A stretch of DNA of 64,000 bases from Treponema brennaborense (GTDB lineage: Bacteria; Spirochaetota; Spirochaetia; Treponematales; Treponemataceae), in contig JAMPCJ010000005.1 in NCBI GenBank assembly GCA_023666275.1, positions 1 to 64,000 on the forward strand, in the 5' to 3' direction. Positions 7,772 through 17,200 of this stretch are shown here, one piece after another. The notes beneath the pieces were generated by a model. It was not told the DNA's origin and did not search any database. It saw nothing but the letters and a program-made list of their open reading frames with translations. A program made the translations under genes and the position numbers. The stretch's first letter is position 1, and each line of letters starts with the position of its first letter.

Positions 7772-8587
7772 TTACTTTGTCAGTTTTCCGATAAGCGCGC
7801 AAATGCAGAACACCAGCAGTTGCACGGAAACAATTGTCGCACCGGCGGGCGTTGAAAAAAGAAAAGACACGGCAATTCCCGCAAAAAAACAGCAAAGCGA
7901 TAACACTGCGGAACAAACAGTTACCGCGAAAAAACTTCTGCATATCCGCATTGCGGATAACGCGGGAAAAACAATCAAGCTTGATATCATCATTGCGCCC
8001 ATGAGTCTTATTCCGACAACGACAGTCATTGCAGTCAGCGATGCGATAAGCATATTATATAATTCCGTATGGATACCGCCTGCTTTTGCGAATGTTTCAT
8101 CGAATGTCGCAGAAAAAATGCGGTTGTAAAAAAGCACAAATGAAATCAGCACCGCAGCCGATACGGCAGTGCAGATATATACATCGGTTTTATTTACGGC
8201 AAGTATGCTTCCGAACATGTAGGCGGTAATGTCCGTATTCAGTCCCGATGATACAGATGCGGCAATGATTCCTGCGGCAAGCGCTCCCGATGAAATAAGC
8301 GCGACAGAGGCATCTCCTTTTATGGCTGACGATGAACCTGCGCGCAGCAGAAAAAAAGCGGCTGCAAGCGTAACGGGAATCGATACCGCGAGCGGCTGCA
8401 TATTGCATGCCATGGCAATTGCAAGCGCTCCGAACCCGACATGCGAAAGTCCGTCGCCTATCATGGAAAAGCGTTTCAGTACAAGACTGACGCCGAGCAG
8501 CGCCGCACATACCGATACAAGGCTTCCGGCTATGACGGCGCGTATGATGAAATCGTAAGAAAATAATTCCCGAAAAAAGTCAGTCAT
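7772..8587 (-). CDS. znuB: Metal (zinc-type) ABC transporter permease
   Basis: A 271-aa, eight- to nine-segment inner-membrane permease of the ZnuB/TroCD family, which moves Zn or Mn into the cell. Family marks include GVSLVLKRFSMIGDGLSHVGFGALA near the N-terminus and the RLMGAMMISSLIVFPA segment. The ATG at 8587 overlaps the end of znuC by 8 nt (ATGACTGA). A longer frame to 8677 exists, but this start gives the usual family N-terminus (MTDFFRELFSYDFI) and has a GGAG upstream. It is third in a three-gene operon. Confidence 0.9.
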   Translation of the reverse strand: MTDFFRELFSYDFIIRAVIAGSLVSVCAALLGVSLVLKRFSMIGDGLSHVGFGALAIAMACNMQPLAVSIPVTLAAAFFLLRAGSSSAIKGDASVALISSGALAAGIIAASVSSGLNTDITAYMFGSILAVNKTDVYICTAVSAAVLISFVLFYNRIFSATFDETFAKAGGIHTELYNMLIASLTAMTVVVGIRLMGAMMISSLIVFPALSAMRICRSFFAVTVCSAVLSLCCFFAGIAVSFLFSTPAGATIVSVQLLVFCICALIGKLTK

Positions 8588-9350
8588 TCGTGTTTTCTCC
8601 ATAGGGAATGTGAGTTGCTCGGCATTGCGGGGAACAGGAAAAACCTTGATGAGTGCTGCATGTTTCCATTCCGGCAAACACAGAAAAAGCTGCCGACTGG
8701 CGGTATGCCTCGGCAGTTCCGTAAAATGCCGGCGATTTATTCATGTGCAGAATATGCGTTGCGTTTTTCAAAGCGCGGTGAATATCGTGTGAAACCATTA
8801 GAACGGCAGTTTTTTCTGTTTTATTCAATGCGCGGATAATTTCATATAGTTCATCTGTTACCGTCGGATCAAGACCTGCTGCCGGTTCGTCGAGCACGAG
8901 CAGCTGTTTTGCCGCGCATAATGCTCTTGCCAGCAAAACGCGCTGCTGCTGGCCGCCGGAAAGATTTCGGTATGATTTTTTTTTCAGCGATTCTATGTGA
9001 AGCAGTTCGAGTTTTTGCTGCGCCGTTTCTCTGTCTTTTTTTGAAATGAACGGCAGTTTGCTTTTTGAATGGATGCAGCCGGAAAGCACTATTTCCTGCA
9101 CGGAAGCCGGAAAGTCCCGCTGTGCCGGCGTTTGCTGCGGCAAATACCCGACTGCCTGCGGGTTTTGTTCAATCGTTCCGCTGTATGCAGGAATAAGACC
9201 GAGCAGCGCTTTTAATAATGTCGATTTGCCGGAACCGTTTGCTCCGACGATGCAGATGTAGTCACCGGCATTTACCGAAATCGAAACATTTTTAACTGCG
9301 GTATAAGAACCGTATCTGACTTCTAAGTCGCGGCAGGAAAGTATGCTCAC
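8580..9350 (-). CDS. znuC: Metal (zinc-type) ABC transporter ATPase
   Basis: A 256-aa ATP-binding subunit that powers the importer. Walker A is GANGSGKST (near 37), the Q-loop region is YLPQQTP, the signature is LSGGQQQR, Walker B is LLVLDEPAAGLDP, and the switch His is in SHDIH. A Cys/His-containing tail (CSTHQGFSCSPQC) could bind metal. The start is GTG at 9350, overlapping the znuA stop as GTGA, with GGGG upstream. Confidence 0.93.
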   Translation of the reverse strand: MSILSCRDLEVRYGSYTAVKNVSISVNAGDYICIVGANGSGKSTLLKALLGLIPAYSGTIEQNPQAVGYLPQQTPAQRDFPASVQEIVLSGCIHSKSKLPFISKKDRETAQQKLELLHIESLKKKSYRNLSGGQQQRVLLARALCAAKQLLVLDEPAAGLDPTVTDELYEIIRALNKTEKTAVLMVSHDIHRALKNATHILHMNKSPAFYGTAEAYRQSAAFSVFAGMETCSTHQGFSCSPQCRATHIPYGENTND

Positions 9351-10405
9351 TGATTCAGCCCCTTTTTCAGTGCATCGGCATTGCGCCGCATCAGAGAAAT
9401 ATATGTTTCGCCGTTTTCAAAGTCTGTGCGTGAAACATTATGGCAGGAATGAAGTTCCAGCACGGGAACTCCGGCAGCTTCCGCAATCGCATTTGCGATT
9501 TTTCGGCTGCTCATTTCAATCGAAAAAACTGCCGGCAGATTTTGTTTTTTTACAATATCAATCAAACGGGCGATTGCCGAAGGACTTGCTTCGACGGCAG
9601 TACTGCATCCCGAAAAAGCCGATTCATACCGGAGCTGCAATTCTTCCGCAAAATAACGAAGCGGGAATCTGTCGCCCATAACGATCGTATCATGCTTTGC
9701 GCTGCGAACGATTTCATGCAGTTCATTATCAATCGCAAGAATTTTGTTTCTGTATGCTTCGGTATTTTCGGCAAAAACCGCTGCGATTTGTTCCGAATCG
9801 GATGTTTTTTCCCGCACGGCGGTTTGCATTATGTTTGATATTGCATCAAGCATTTTTACTGCATTCAGCGGAGATGTCCAAATGTGTTCATCCGCTTCAT
9901 GGATATTATGCCGATGCAATGGTTCTTCATGTGTATGCGTTTCATCGAATTCGGCAGTGTCTGCAAAATCTATCAGCTTTACGATTTTTTTTGCTGCGCG
10001 CTGTTCCGGTGCAAACGAATCGAGAATTTTGTCTGCCCATTTTTCGCTTTCTCCGCCGATGCACAAAAAAATGTCGCACTTGTGCATTGCGAGAATATCT
10101 GCCGGCGACGGATCAAACGAGTGGATTTCCGTGCCCGGTTTTACCAAAAGTTTTACGGCTGCGGCGGAATCGGTGCCGGCGACAGCGCGTGCCAAGTCGT
10201 AGCACGGAAAAATAGACGCGACGATATGCAGCTGTGCTTGATTTGTGCGCTCAGAATATTTTTCCGTACTTTGCGCCGCAAAAGCGGAATGCGAATCGTT
10301 TTTCGTACAGGAAAAAAAAATCGAAAGCACCGCAGCAATTATTACGATATGGGGAATGATATTGCAGGCAGGCTTTTTCGAACTGCGCGCTGTTGCATGG
10401 TGCAT
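9347..10405 (-). CDS. znuA: Metal (zinc-type) ABC transporter solute-binding lipoprotein
   Basis: A 352-aa periplasmic receptor of the cluster A-I (ZnuA/TroA) group. A signal peptide ends in a spirochaete-like lipobox (SIFFSC). Predicted ligands include His in TEIHSFDPSP and in DEHIWTSP, plus a His-rich loop (THTHEEPLHRHNIH), which favours zinc. Where ZnuA usually has HDAF, this protein reads GDRFPLRYF, so Asp may replace a His ligand; similar DRFP sequences occur in a subset of the family. The ATG at 10405 follows GGAGG; an earlier in-frame start at 10504 lacks one. Zinc rather than manganese is an inference. Confidence 0.88.
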   Translation of the reverse strand: MHHATARSSKKPACNIIPHIVIIAAVLSIFFSCTKNDSHSAFAAQSTEKYSERTNQAQLHIVASIFPCYDLARAVAGTDSAAAVKLLVKPGTEIHSFDPSPADILAMHKCDIFLCIGGESEKWADKILDSFAPEQRAAKKIVKLIDFADTAEFDETHTHEEPLHRHNIHEADEHIWTSPLNAVKMLDAISNIMQTAVREKTSDSEQIAAVFAENTEAYRNKILAIDNELHEIVRSAKHDTIVMGDRFPLRYFAEELQLRYESAFSGCSTAVEASPSAIARLIDIVKKQNLPAVFSIEMSSRKIANAIAEAAGVPVLELHSCHNVSRTDFENGETYISLMRRNADALKKGLNQ

Positions 10406-10578
10406 GAAATCCTCCGTTTCGTTTGCTTTTATATTATCGAGCAGAGCAAAAAGCATATCATAATTTTTTGCCGCAGAAAAGGACTTGACATGTTTTCGGA
10501 ACAAAATAACTTTTTATTCTGCAATTCGGCTGATAACTTATTTTTATTTGTTTTATAAAAGGTGTTTTGATTTTTGAA

Positions 10579-11427
10579 TTATGTCGGCAGTTTCTTCAAT
10601 GCCGCACGGATAGTTTTAATATCAGCCGTGCCGTCGCTTTTGCGCAGCGGCATATCTTGAATATCAAGTTCAAAAGATCTGCGCGCGACATGCTGCGGAT
10701 AATGTGCGTCGGAAGAAGTTGTCAGCGGATATCCGTGTGTATCAATCGGCGGCATTCCTGTGTACAAAACAGTTTCTCCGTTTACAATTACTTTTCGCGG
10801 CGCATTTTTTTCTGTCGCCGCCGTGTGCGCGTTCTCTGAATCCTGTGTGCCGGCGTTTTGCCGGCTTGTTATTCTTTCCGGAAGCCGTACTACTTCCAGC
10901 GCGTCCCAGTCGCCGTCTGGAATAAAACCGAGCTGGCTCGAAAGAGAAAACGCGGGACGGTCTACGTGCGCGGGAATTACGATGCCGTTCAGTGCGTGCA
11001 CTCGTGCGGCAAGAGCATCGATAGAAATGTCTGCGGAAGTAATGAGATATTTATCGATTTCTCCGGCAATGTCTTCATTTTCGTCAACGTAAACTTGATC
11101 GCCGGTTTTTTCGGGATTATTCATAATCGGCGGCAGCAGATTATAAATTTCCGTGCCGAAATCAAGCGCAGCGGAAAGAGAATCGAACAGCGATAAAACA
11201 TGCACTTCTTCTGCAGTTTGCACTTCCATACCGAACAGCGGCGTAATGTCCAGTTTTCGGCATTCGAAATCAAACGCCGGACAATTCAGTGCGCAATTAT
11301 GATCCGTCAATGCCGCCACCGAAATTCCCCGTTCATGCAGCAGCCGGGCAATCCGCCGCGGCGACATGGAAAGATCTCCGCATGGAGATAAACATGAATG
11401 TATATGGAAATCTGCGCGAATTTTCAT
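10579..11427 (-). CDS. PHP-domain phosphoesterase
   Basis: A 282-aa protein of the PHP metal-dependent phosphoesterase family. Metal-ligand motifs are DFHIHSCLSPCG (residues 6-17), ALTDHN (about 39-44), PAHVDRP and SSDAHYPQH. The exact substrate is unknown. It lies 26 nt downstream of the DRTGG-like gene and close to a CBS-HATPase gene. This trio recurs next to [FeFe]-hydrogenase genes in anaerobes, so a link to the hydrogenase block upstream is likely. A GGAAG precedes the ATG. Confidence 0.82.
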   Translation of the reverse strand: MKIRADFHIHSCLSPCGDLSMSPRRIARLLHERGISVAALTDHNCALNCPAFDFECRKLDITPLFGMEVQTAEEVHVLSLFDSLSAALDFGTEIYNLLPPIMNNPEKTGDQVYVDENEDIAGEIDKYLITSADISIDALAARVHALNGIVIPAHVDRPAFSLSSQLGFIPDGDWDALEVVRLPERITSRQNAGTQDSENAHTAATEKNAPRKVIVNGETVLYTGMPPIDTHGYPLTTSSDAHYPQHVARRSFELDIQDMPLRKSDGTADIKTIRAALKKLPT

Positions 11428-11452
11428 GCTGTGCTTCCTGTATCTTTTTGTG

Positions 11453-11785
11453 TCAGCCGATTAAAAGATTGTATAATTTTCCCGAAACGGTAAACTGGTT
11501 TTCGCTCGCCGTGAAGATGCCGATGCGTTCTTCTTTTGCCGCTTCAATCATATCATCCGGCACCGGACGGCTGTTGCAGATGATGATGCAGGGAGAATCT
11601 TTCAGCGAAGCAACCGCGACGGTATTTTTATGTGCCTGAATCGTTATCAAGACGCATTCGTCCGGCGCATTGCCCATCGCGTCGCTCAAAAGATCCGACG
11701 TATATGCCGCGGAAATTTCTTTGTTTTCATATAAATCCTGCACTACGGAAAGATTTAATTTTTGTACCAAATCACCGGTTTTCAT
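11453..11785 (-). CDS. DRTGG-domain-like protein
   Basis: A 110-aa cytosolic protein resembling the stand-alone DRTGG domains annotated near HPr-kinase-like or hydrogenase genes. Seen in the sequence: an N-terminal helix (LVQKLNLSVVQDL), ISAAYTSDLLSDAMGNAP (the part most like the family), then alternating beta and alpha stretches ending in TVSGKLYNLLIG. No catalytic motif is evident; family members are thought to be regulatory ligand-binding modules. GGAG precedes the ATG. Confidence 0.7.
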   Translation of the reverse strand: MKTGDLVQKLNLSVVQDLYENKEISAAYTSDLLSDAMGNAPDECVLITIQAHKNTVAVASLKDSPCIIICNSRPVPDDMIEAAKEERIGIFTASENQFTVSGKLYNLLIG

Positions 11786-11952
11786 TATTTGCTCCGATAA
11801 AAATTGATGCGGGAATTCCAGTTTTCATTTGCCTTTTAAAATATTCCGCGCCGAAATTCCCCACGAAGTTCCGCCGCGGTGCGGGATTTCTCCTTTATCA
11901 CGGCTGAATAAAAACTTTGCCCCGGCGCAGCCGCAAACTGCGGAACATGAAA

Positions 11953-12993
11953 TTACCAGCCGGATTGTATCGGTTTTGCGAGCGTTACAGGCTGCTGTTC
12001 CTGCGGCTGCGCCAAAGTGAACGATGCCTTTACGGTTGTTCCTTTTCCCACCTGTGATGTAATGAAAAAATCATCGGAAACGCGCTTTGTATTCGGAAGT
12101 CCCATTCCCGCGCCGAATCCCAAAGAACGCACTCGATCCGTTGCCGTGGAAAAACCTTCCGTCAGCGCCTTTTCTATATCGGGAATGCCGGGACCGGTAT
12201 CCGTCGCTTCTATGGTTAACTTTTCCGGGCTGATGTAATAGCGCATAAAACCGCCGTTTGAGTGGACCACTTGATTTATTTCCAATTCATAACTTGCAAT
12301 TCCGATTCGCCGCGTGAGCGCCGGTTCTATTCCCATCGATTTGAGAATTTTTTTTACTTCCGTCGAAGCTTGTCCGGCGGTTTCGAAATTCAGCGGTTCG
12401 ATTTTGAATTCCACAACGCGGTTCGGCATGTTATGCAGGCTTTTTACTTTTTGAATCAGATTTCTCCGTATACCGTTGGAGCGTATCATATCCTGTGTTT
12501 CCGGCTGATTCGAGTTTTGCGCCGCAGCAGCTTCTTGTTCGAGCCGCTCCACTTCGTTATTCATGGCAACCAGCAGCGCATTGATGACGTCGGATGTGGT
12601 GATTATTCCGGTCAGTTTATTTTCGGCATTCAATACCGGAAAACGCCCGAATTTATATTTATTGAAATATGACACGACAAAAGAAACAGGCATATTTTCC
12701 TGCAAGTAAATAATATTTTTTGTCATGTGAGTTTCGCATGTTTCATCTATCCAGTTTTTATCGAATGCATTTACAATGTCGTCCATGGAAACGATGCCGG
12801 CAAGCACGCCGTTTTCGGCGACAGGAACGCCTGTAATATGATTTGCTTTCATTATCTGCTGAATTTCACGCATAGTATTGCGCGGTGTCGCGGCAACAAT
12901 ATCTTTTGTCATTACATCTTTTATTTTCAGCTGAAATAAAAGCTCGGTCACGGCTTCCGGCGAAGATTCTGTATTTATCGGAATTGTCGGCAT
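11953..12993 (-). CDS. CBS-pair protein with HATPase (anti-sigma-like kinase) domain
   Basis: A 346-aa soluble protein. Residues about 20-145 hold two CBS domains (KIKDVMTKDIVAATPRNT, then THMTKNIIYL), which usually bind adenosyl ligands. Residues about 205-325 are a GHKL ATPase of the RsbW/SpoIIAB type, with an N-box (ELEINQVVHSN), DTGPGIPD and GAGMGLPNTK. Such proteins phosphorylate or sequester partner proteins in switching cascades. A SpoIIE-type phosphatase is encoded at 19749-20972, an obvious counter-player. A DRTGG-like and a PHP gene follow. The promoter places TATACT 6 nt from ATG. Confidence 0.85.
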   Translation of the reverse strand: MPTIPINTESSPEAVTELLFQLKIKDVMTKDIVAATPRNTMREIQQIMKANHITGVPVAENGVLAGIVSMDDIVNAFDKNWIDETCETHMTKNIIYLQENMPVSFVVSYFNKYKFGRFPVLNAENKLTGIITTSDVINALLVAMNNEVERLEQEAAAAQNSNQPETQDMIRSNGIRRNLIQKVKSLHNMPNRVVEFKIEPLNFETAGQASTEVKKILKSMGIEPALTRRIGIASYELEINQVVHSNGGFMRYYISPEKLTIEATDTGPGIPDIEKALTEGFSTATDRVRSLGFGAGMGLPNTKRVSDDFFITSQVGKGTTVKASFTLAQPQEQQPVTLAKPIQSGW

Positions 12994-12999
12994 AAAAAA

Positions 13000-13005
13000 A
13001 GTATA
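13000..13005 (-). promoter_or_regulatory. -10 element of the CBS-HATPase gene, leaderless type
   Basis: TATACT lies 6 nt upstream of the ATG at 12993, with only T residues between and no ribosome binding site. Confidence 0.5.
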
Positions 13006-13095
13006 TCACAGCCTCGGACAGATTGCCAGATATTTTTGCGTTTGCGTTGCGCCGATGCCGCCTGCACTGCGACAATTCCGCGCCGCCGCAATATG

Positions 13096-13500
13096 TCAGC
13101 CCTGCAAAATTTTTACATGAACTTTCCTGTTCCGCGCACCGTCATATTCGACAAAATAAATGCCCTGCCAGGTTCCCAGCAATAATCTGCCGCTTTCTAT
13201 GATAATCGCGGCGGAAAAACCCGTCAGGCTCGCTTTCAGATGTGCGGAAGAGTTCCCCTCGCTGTGCAAATATCCGTCTTCCCACGGCACAATTTTATTT
13301 ATTTCCATTATAAAATCTCTGCGCACGTCGGGATCCGCGTTTTCATTTATCGTAACTGCCGCCGTTGTGTGCGGAACGGCAACGATGCAAAGCCCTTCTT
13401 TTACGCCGCTTTCGGCAACAAGCGCCGCGATTTTTTCCGTAATATCAATCATCTGCGTGTGCGCGCTGCTTTGGACGGAAATCGTATATACCGCTGCCAT
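13096..13500 (-). CDS. YjbQ/UPF0047 family protein
   Basis: A 134-aa member of the YjbQ family, small trimeric enzymes reported to have weak thiamine-phosphate-synthase-like activity; the true role is not settled. Conserved features are PHTTAAVTINEN (with the family His), the SSAHLKASLTG segment and the C-terminal LGTWQGIYFVEYDG. GGAG precedes the ATG, and the gene starts 2 nt after the stop of a paralogue, so the two are co-transcribed. Confidence 0.88.
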   Translation of the reverse strand: MAAVYTISVQSSAHTQMIDITEKIAALVAESGVKEGLCIVAVPHTTAAVTINENADPDVRRDFIMEINKIVPWEDGYLHSEGNSSAHLKASLTGFSAAIIIESGRLLLGTWQGIYFVEYDGARNRKVHVKILQG

Positions 13501-13502
13501 AA

Positions 13503-13919
13503 TTATTCTCCGATTATTTTTATCAGGACACGTTTGTCCCGCTTGCCGTCAAATTCAAAATAAAAAATCTGCTCCCAAGTTCCGAAGTCAAGTTTCCCGC
13601 CGGTAATCGCGCATACAACTTCCCGCCCCATGATTGTTCTTTTCAAATGCGCATCGGCGTTGTCCTCGTATCCGTTATGATGATACTGCTCATACGGCTT
13701 TTCCGGCGCGAGTTTTTCAAGCCAAGTTTCATAATCCTGATGCAGCCCGCTTTCATCGTCGTTTATAAAAACGCTCGCGGTGATATTCATTGCATTCACC
13801 AAAACCAAACCTTCCCGAACCCCGCTTTCGTCAATTGCCGCCTGCACATCGCCCGTAATATTTTTGAGCCCTCTGCGCGATGCCAGATGGAAATGCAGTA
13901 CTTTCCTGTGCGATATCAA
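13503..13919 (-). CDS. YjbQ/UPF0047 family protein, second copy
   Basis: A 138-aa paralogue of the next gene and of the same family. It keeps the typical [17 protein letters not shown] and [21 protein letters not shown] signatures. The start is TTG at 13919, with GGGAGGAATAAT directly upstream; a longer frame to 14063 would give a non-homologous Arg-rich N-terminus. The motif usually read as MHITASVF is MNITASVF here, so the conserved His is Asn. That may change or remove activity. Confidence 0.86.
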   Translation of the reverse strand: MISHRKVLHFHLASRRGLKNITGDVQAAIDESGVREGLVLVNAMNITASVFINDDESGLHQDYETWLEKLAPEKPYEQYHHNGYEDNADAHLKRTIMGREVVCAITGGKLDFGTWEQIFYFEFDGKRDKRVLIKIIGE

Positions 13920-14152
13920 ATTATTCCTCCCGTTTTTCTGCGGATGTTTTATTCGGGCGTACCGTCCGCTGCGCGTCCGGCCGAGCTGCTGCGGGTTCCG
14001 CCTTTCGGCTTCAAACCTGCGCGCCGCAGGTTCGCTGACGCGCCCTCCGCATCTCTTACGCACGGCGCGAATTCACATTATTCACGCCGTATACAAAAAG
14101 TGCGCGCCAGATTTTCGCTGCTGCCGCAATCCTTTTAAATCCGCTCCGATAA

Positions 14153-14158
14153 ATTATA
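14153..14158 (-). promoter_or_regulatory. Possible extended -10 promoter of the yjbQ pair
   Basis: TGCTATAAT on the minus strand is a good extended -10, without a clear -35. A start near 14146 would give a leader of about 225 nt before the TTG at 13919. That leader contains G/C-rich hairpins, but I do not recognise a known riboswitch in it. Confidence 0.35.
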
Positions 14159-14185
14159 GCATAAAACGGATATAAATTTTTATCC

Positions 14186-14221
14186 AAAAAAAAGCGCGCC
14201 TCGGTCATGACCGAGGCGCGC
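14186..14221 (-). terminator. Rho-independent terminator after nifJ
   Basis: A 12-bp perfect stem (14194-14205 with 14210-14221) around CATG, followed on the minus strand by a run of eight T. It is placed 38 nt after the nifJ stop. Confidence 0.92.
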
Positions 14222-14258
14222 CCTGCTGTTTTATCCCGCAAAACAGGACAAAATCAGT

Positions 14259-17200
14259 TTATTTATACAATTCTATCAGTTTCTGCAAATGCTCAAAGCG
14301 TGCTTTTGCTGCTTCTTCGTTTTTCTGGAACAAAACAGATGCTCTGTCAGGGAATTTACGAGTCAGCGCAGAATAGCGTGTTTCGTTTGCAAGGAAATCC
14401 TGATAGGTTCCGTCGCCTGCTTTGGATGACAGTGTGAACGGATTTTTGCCTTCTGCTTTCAATGCCGGATTGAAACTGAACAAATTCCAGTAACCGGAAG
14501 CAACGGCTTTCTTCATTTCGTTCTGGCAGTGATTCATGCCGCCTTTTACTCCGTGCAGTTCGCACGGCGCATAACCGATGATAAGAGAAGGTCCGTTGTA
14601 AGCTTCGGCTTCCGCTATCGCTTTGACAGCCTGTGCCGGATTTGCTCCGAGCGCAATCTGTGCTACGTATACGTATCCGTAGCTCATAGCTATCTCAGCC
14701 AGCGATTTTTTCCCTATATCTTTTCCGGCTGCTGCGAATTGACATACTTCACCGATGTTTGAAGCTTTTGAAGCCTGTCCGCCGGTATTTGAATACATTT
14801 CCGTATCAAACACCATGACATTGATATTTTCACCGGATGCAAGAACATGATCCAATCCGCCGAATCCGATATCATACGCCCAGCCGTCGCCGCCCATAAT
14901 CCAGACGGATTTTTTGGAAAGATATTCTTTCTTTTCAAGAATTTCGTTCGCACAGCCGCAGGTGCATTTTTCAAGTTCGGCAATCAATGCTTTGCATGGT
15001 TCCGCATTGTCGATTGTGCTGTCTTTCGTTGCAATGAATTTCGCGATAGCATCTTTCAAACCGTCCCGTGCTTTATCGCTCGCTGCAATTTCTTCGAGTT
15101 TTGCAATCAACGAATCGCGGATGTATTTTTGTCCCAAGTACATGCCGAGACCGTGTTCTGCGTTGTCTTCAAACAGCGAGTTGGACCAAGCCGGACCTTT
15201 TTTGCTGTCCTTATTGATTGTGTACGGACATGTTGCTGCCGGACCGCCCCAAATCGAAGAACAGCCTGTGGCGTTTGATATATACATGTGTTCGCCGAAT
15301 AATTGCGTGATAAGCCGCGCGTAAGAAGTTTCCGCACAGCCTGCGCATGAACCGGAGAATTCAAGCAGCGGCTGATTGAACTGCGAGCCTTTCGGCGTCA
15401 AGTCATTGATATCCGCATCCGTTTTTTTGCCGACATTCGCGACCAAATAATTGAAAACGGGTTGTTCTTCGCTGCGGCTTTCCTGCGGAACCATTTCAAT
15501 GGCTTTCGTCGGACATACCGTAACGCATTCTCCGCAGCCCATGCAGTCTAACGGCGAAACACTCATGGTGTATTTGTACTGGCTTGCTTTGGGTTTTGTT
15601 TCCACCGCAACAAGTCCGGCAGGAGCTGCTTTTATTTCCTGCTCGTTCAATAAATACGGGCGAATTGTGGCGTGGGAACAAACAAATGCGCAGTTATTGC
15701 ACTGAATACATTTTGCGGCGTCCCATTTCGGAACAAGAACGGCTGTTCCGCGTTTTTCATACGCAGACGCACCGAGTTCGAACTGACCGTCGGCAATGTC
15801 TTTGAACGCAGAAACAGGAAGACTGTCGCCGTCCATGAGCGCAATCGGGTTCATCAGTTTTTCAACCATGGCAACCGTTTTTGCCTCTCCGCTCAGTGCC
15901 GGTTTTGCCGCGTCCGGTGCAGGATTTGCCCAGGATGCGGGAATCTTCACTTCGTGCAGTGCATTTACGCCGGCGTCGATGGCTTTGCAGTTCATATCGA
16001 CGATGTCCTGTCCTTTTTTGGAGAACTTCGCCACGACTTTTTCTTTCATGTATGAAACAGCTTCATCAATCGGCAGAACATTTGCCAGTTTGAAGAATGC
16101 AGACTGCAGAACCGTGCTGGTGCGTTTGCCGAGTCCTATTTTTCCGGCAAGATCGACTGCGTCTACTGTGTAAACTTTGATGTTGTTGTCTGCAATGTAT
16201 TTTTTCGATTCCGCGGGCAGATGTTTGTCCAATTCTTCATCGTTCCATTGGCAGTTGATAAGGAATGTTCCGCCTTTTTTGACGTCCTGAACCATTTTGT
16301 AGCCTTTTACGATGTACGACTGGTTGTGGCAGGCTACAAGGTCTGCCTGATTGATGTAGTACGGACTTCTTATCGGTTTGTCGCCGAAACGCAGGTGAGA
16401 AATCGTGATGCCGCCTGTTTTCTTTGAATCATACTGGAAATATGCCTGAATGTATTTTTCCGTATGATCGCCGATAATTTTGGTGGAGTCTTTATTCGCA
16501 CCGACAGTTCCGTCGCCGCCGATACCCCAGAATTTGCATTCGACAGTGCCTTCCGCAGATGTAATCGGCGCCGGCTTTATTTCCGGCAAACTGAGGTTCG
16601 TTACATCGTCTACAATGCCGACAGTAAAGCGCGGTTTGGGAGCGTCTTTTTCAAGCTCTTTGAAGATTGCAAACACGCTTGACGGCGGCGTATCTTTTGA
16701 ACCGAGACCGTAACGGCCGGCGGAAAGAACAATGTTATTGAGTCCGGCTTCATGCAATGTTGTAACAACATCGAGGTACAACGGATCGCCGAGCGCACCG
16801 GGTTCTTTTGTGCGGTCGAGAACAGCCAGCTTTTTGCAGGTTTTCGGCAATATTTCGAGGAATTTTTCGGAAACCCACGGACGGTACAGCCGAACTTTGA
16901 TAAGACCGACTTTTTCGCCCTGTTTTGTCAGATAGTCTATAACTTCTTCCGCTACATCGCAAAGAGAACCCATTGCGACAATTACTCTGTCGGCATCCGG
17001 CGCACCGTAATAATTGAACAAATCATAATTCGTGCCGAGCAGCTCGTTGACTTTTTTCATGTATTTTTCAACGGTTGCGGGAAGCGCGTCATAAATCGGA
17101 TTGCATGCTTCGCGGTGCTGGAAGAAAACGTCGCCGTTTTCGTGTGAACCGCGCATTGCCGGATGTTCCGGATTGAGCGCATGCTCGCGGAATGCTTTTA

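Noticed and set aside
11786-11952. Small gene between the CBS-HATPase and DRTGG-like genes
   Set aside because: AAGGAG occurs but no start codon lies at proper distance, and the short frames differ in all reading phases without any convincing product.
13920-14150. TPP riboswitch in the yjbQ leader
   Set aside because: The conserved CUGAGA and ACCUGAUCUGG-like elements are absent on the minus strand.
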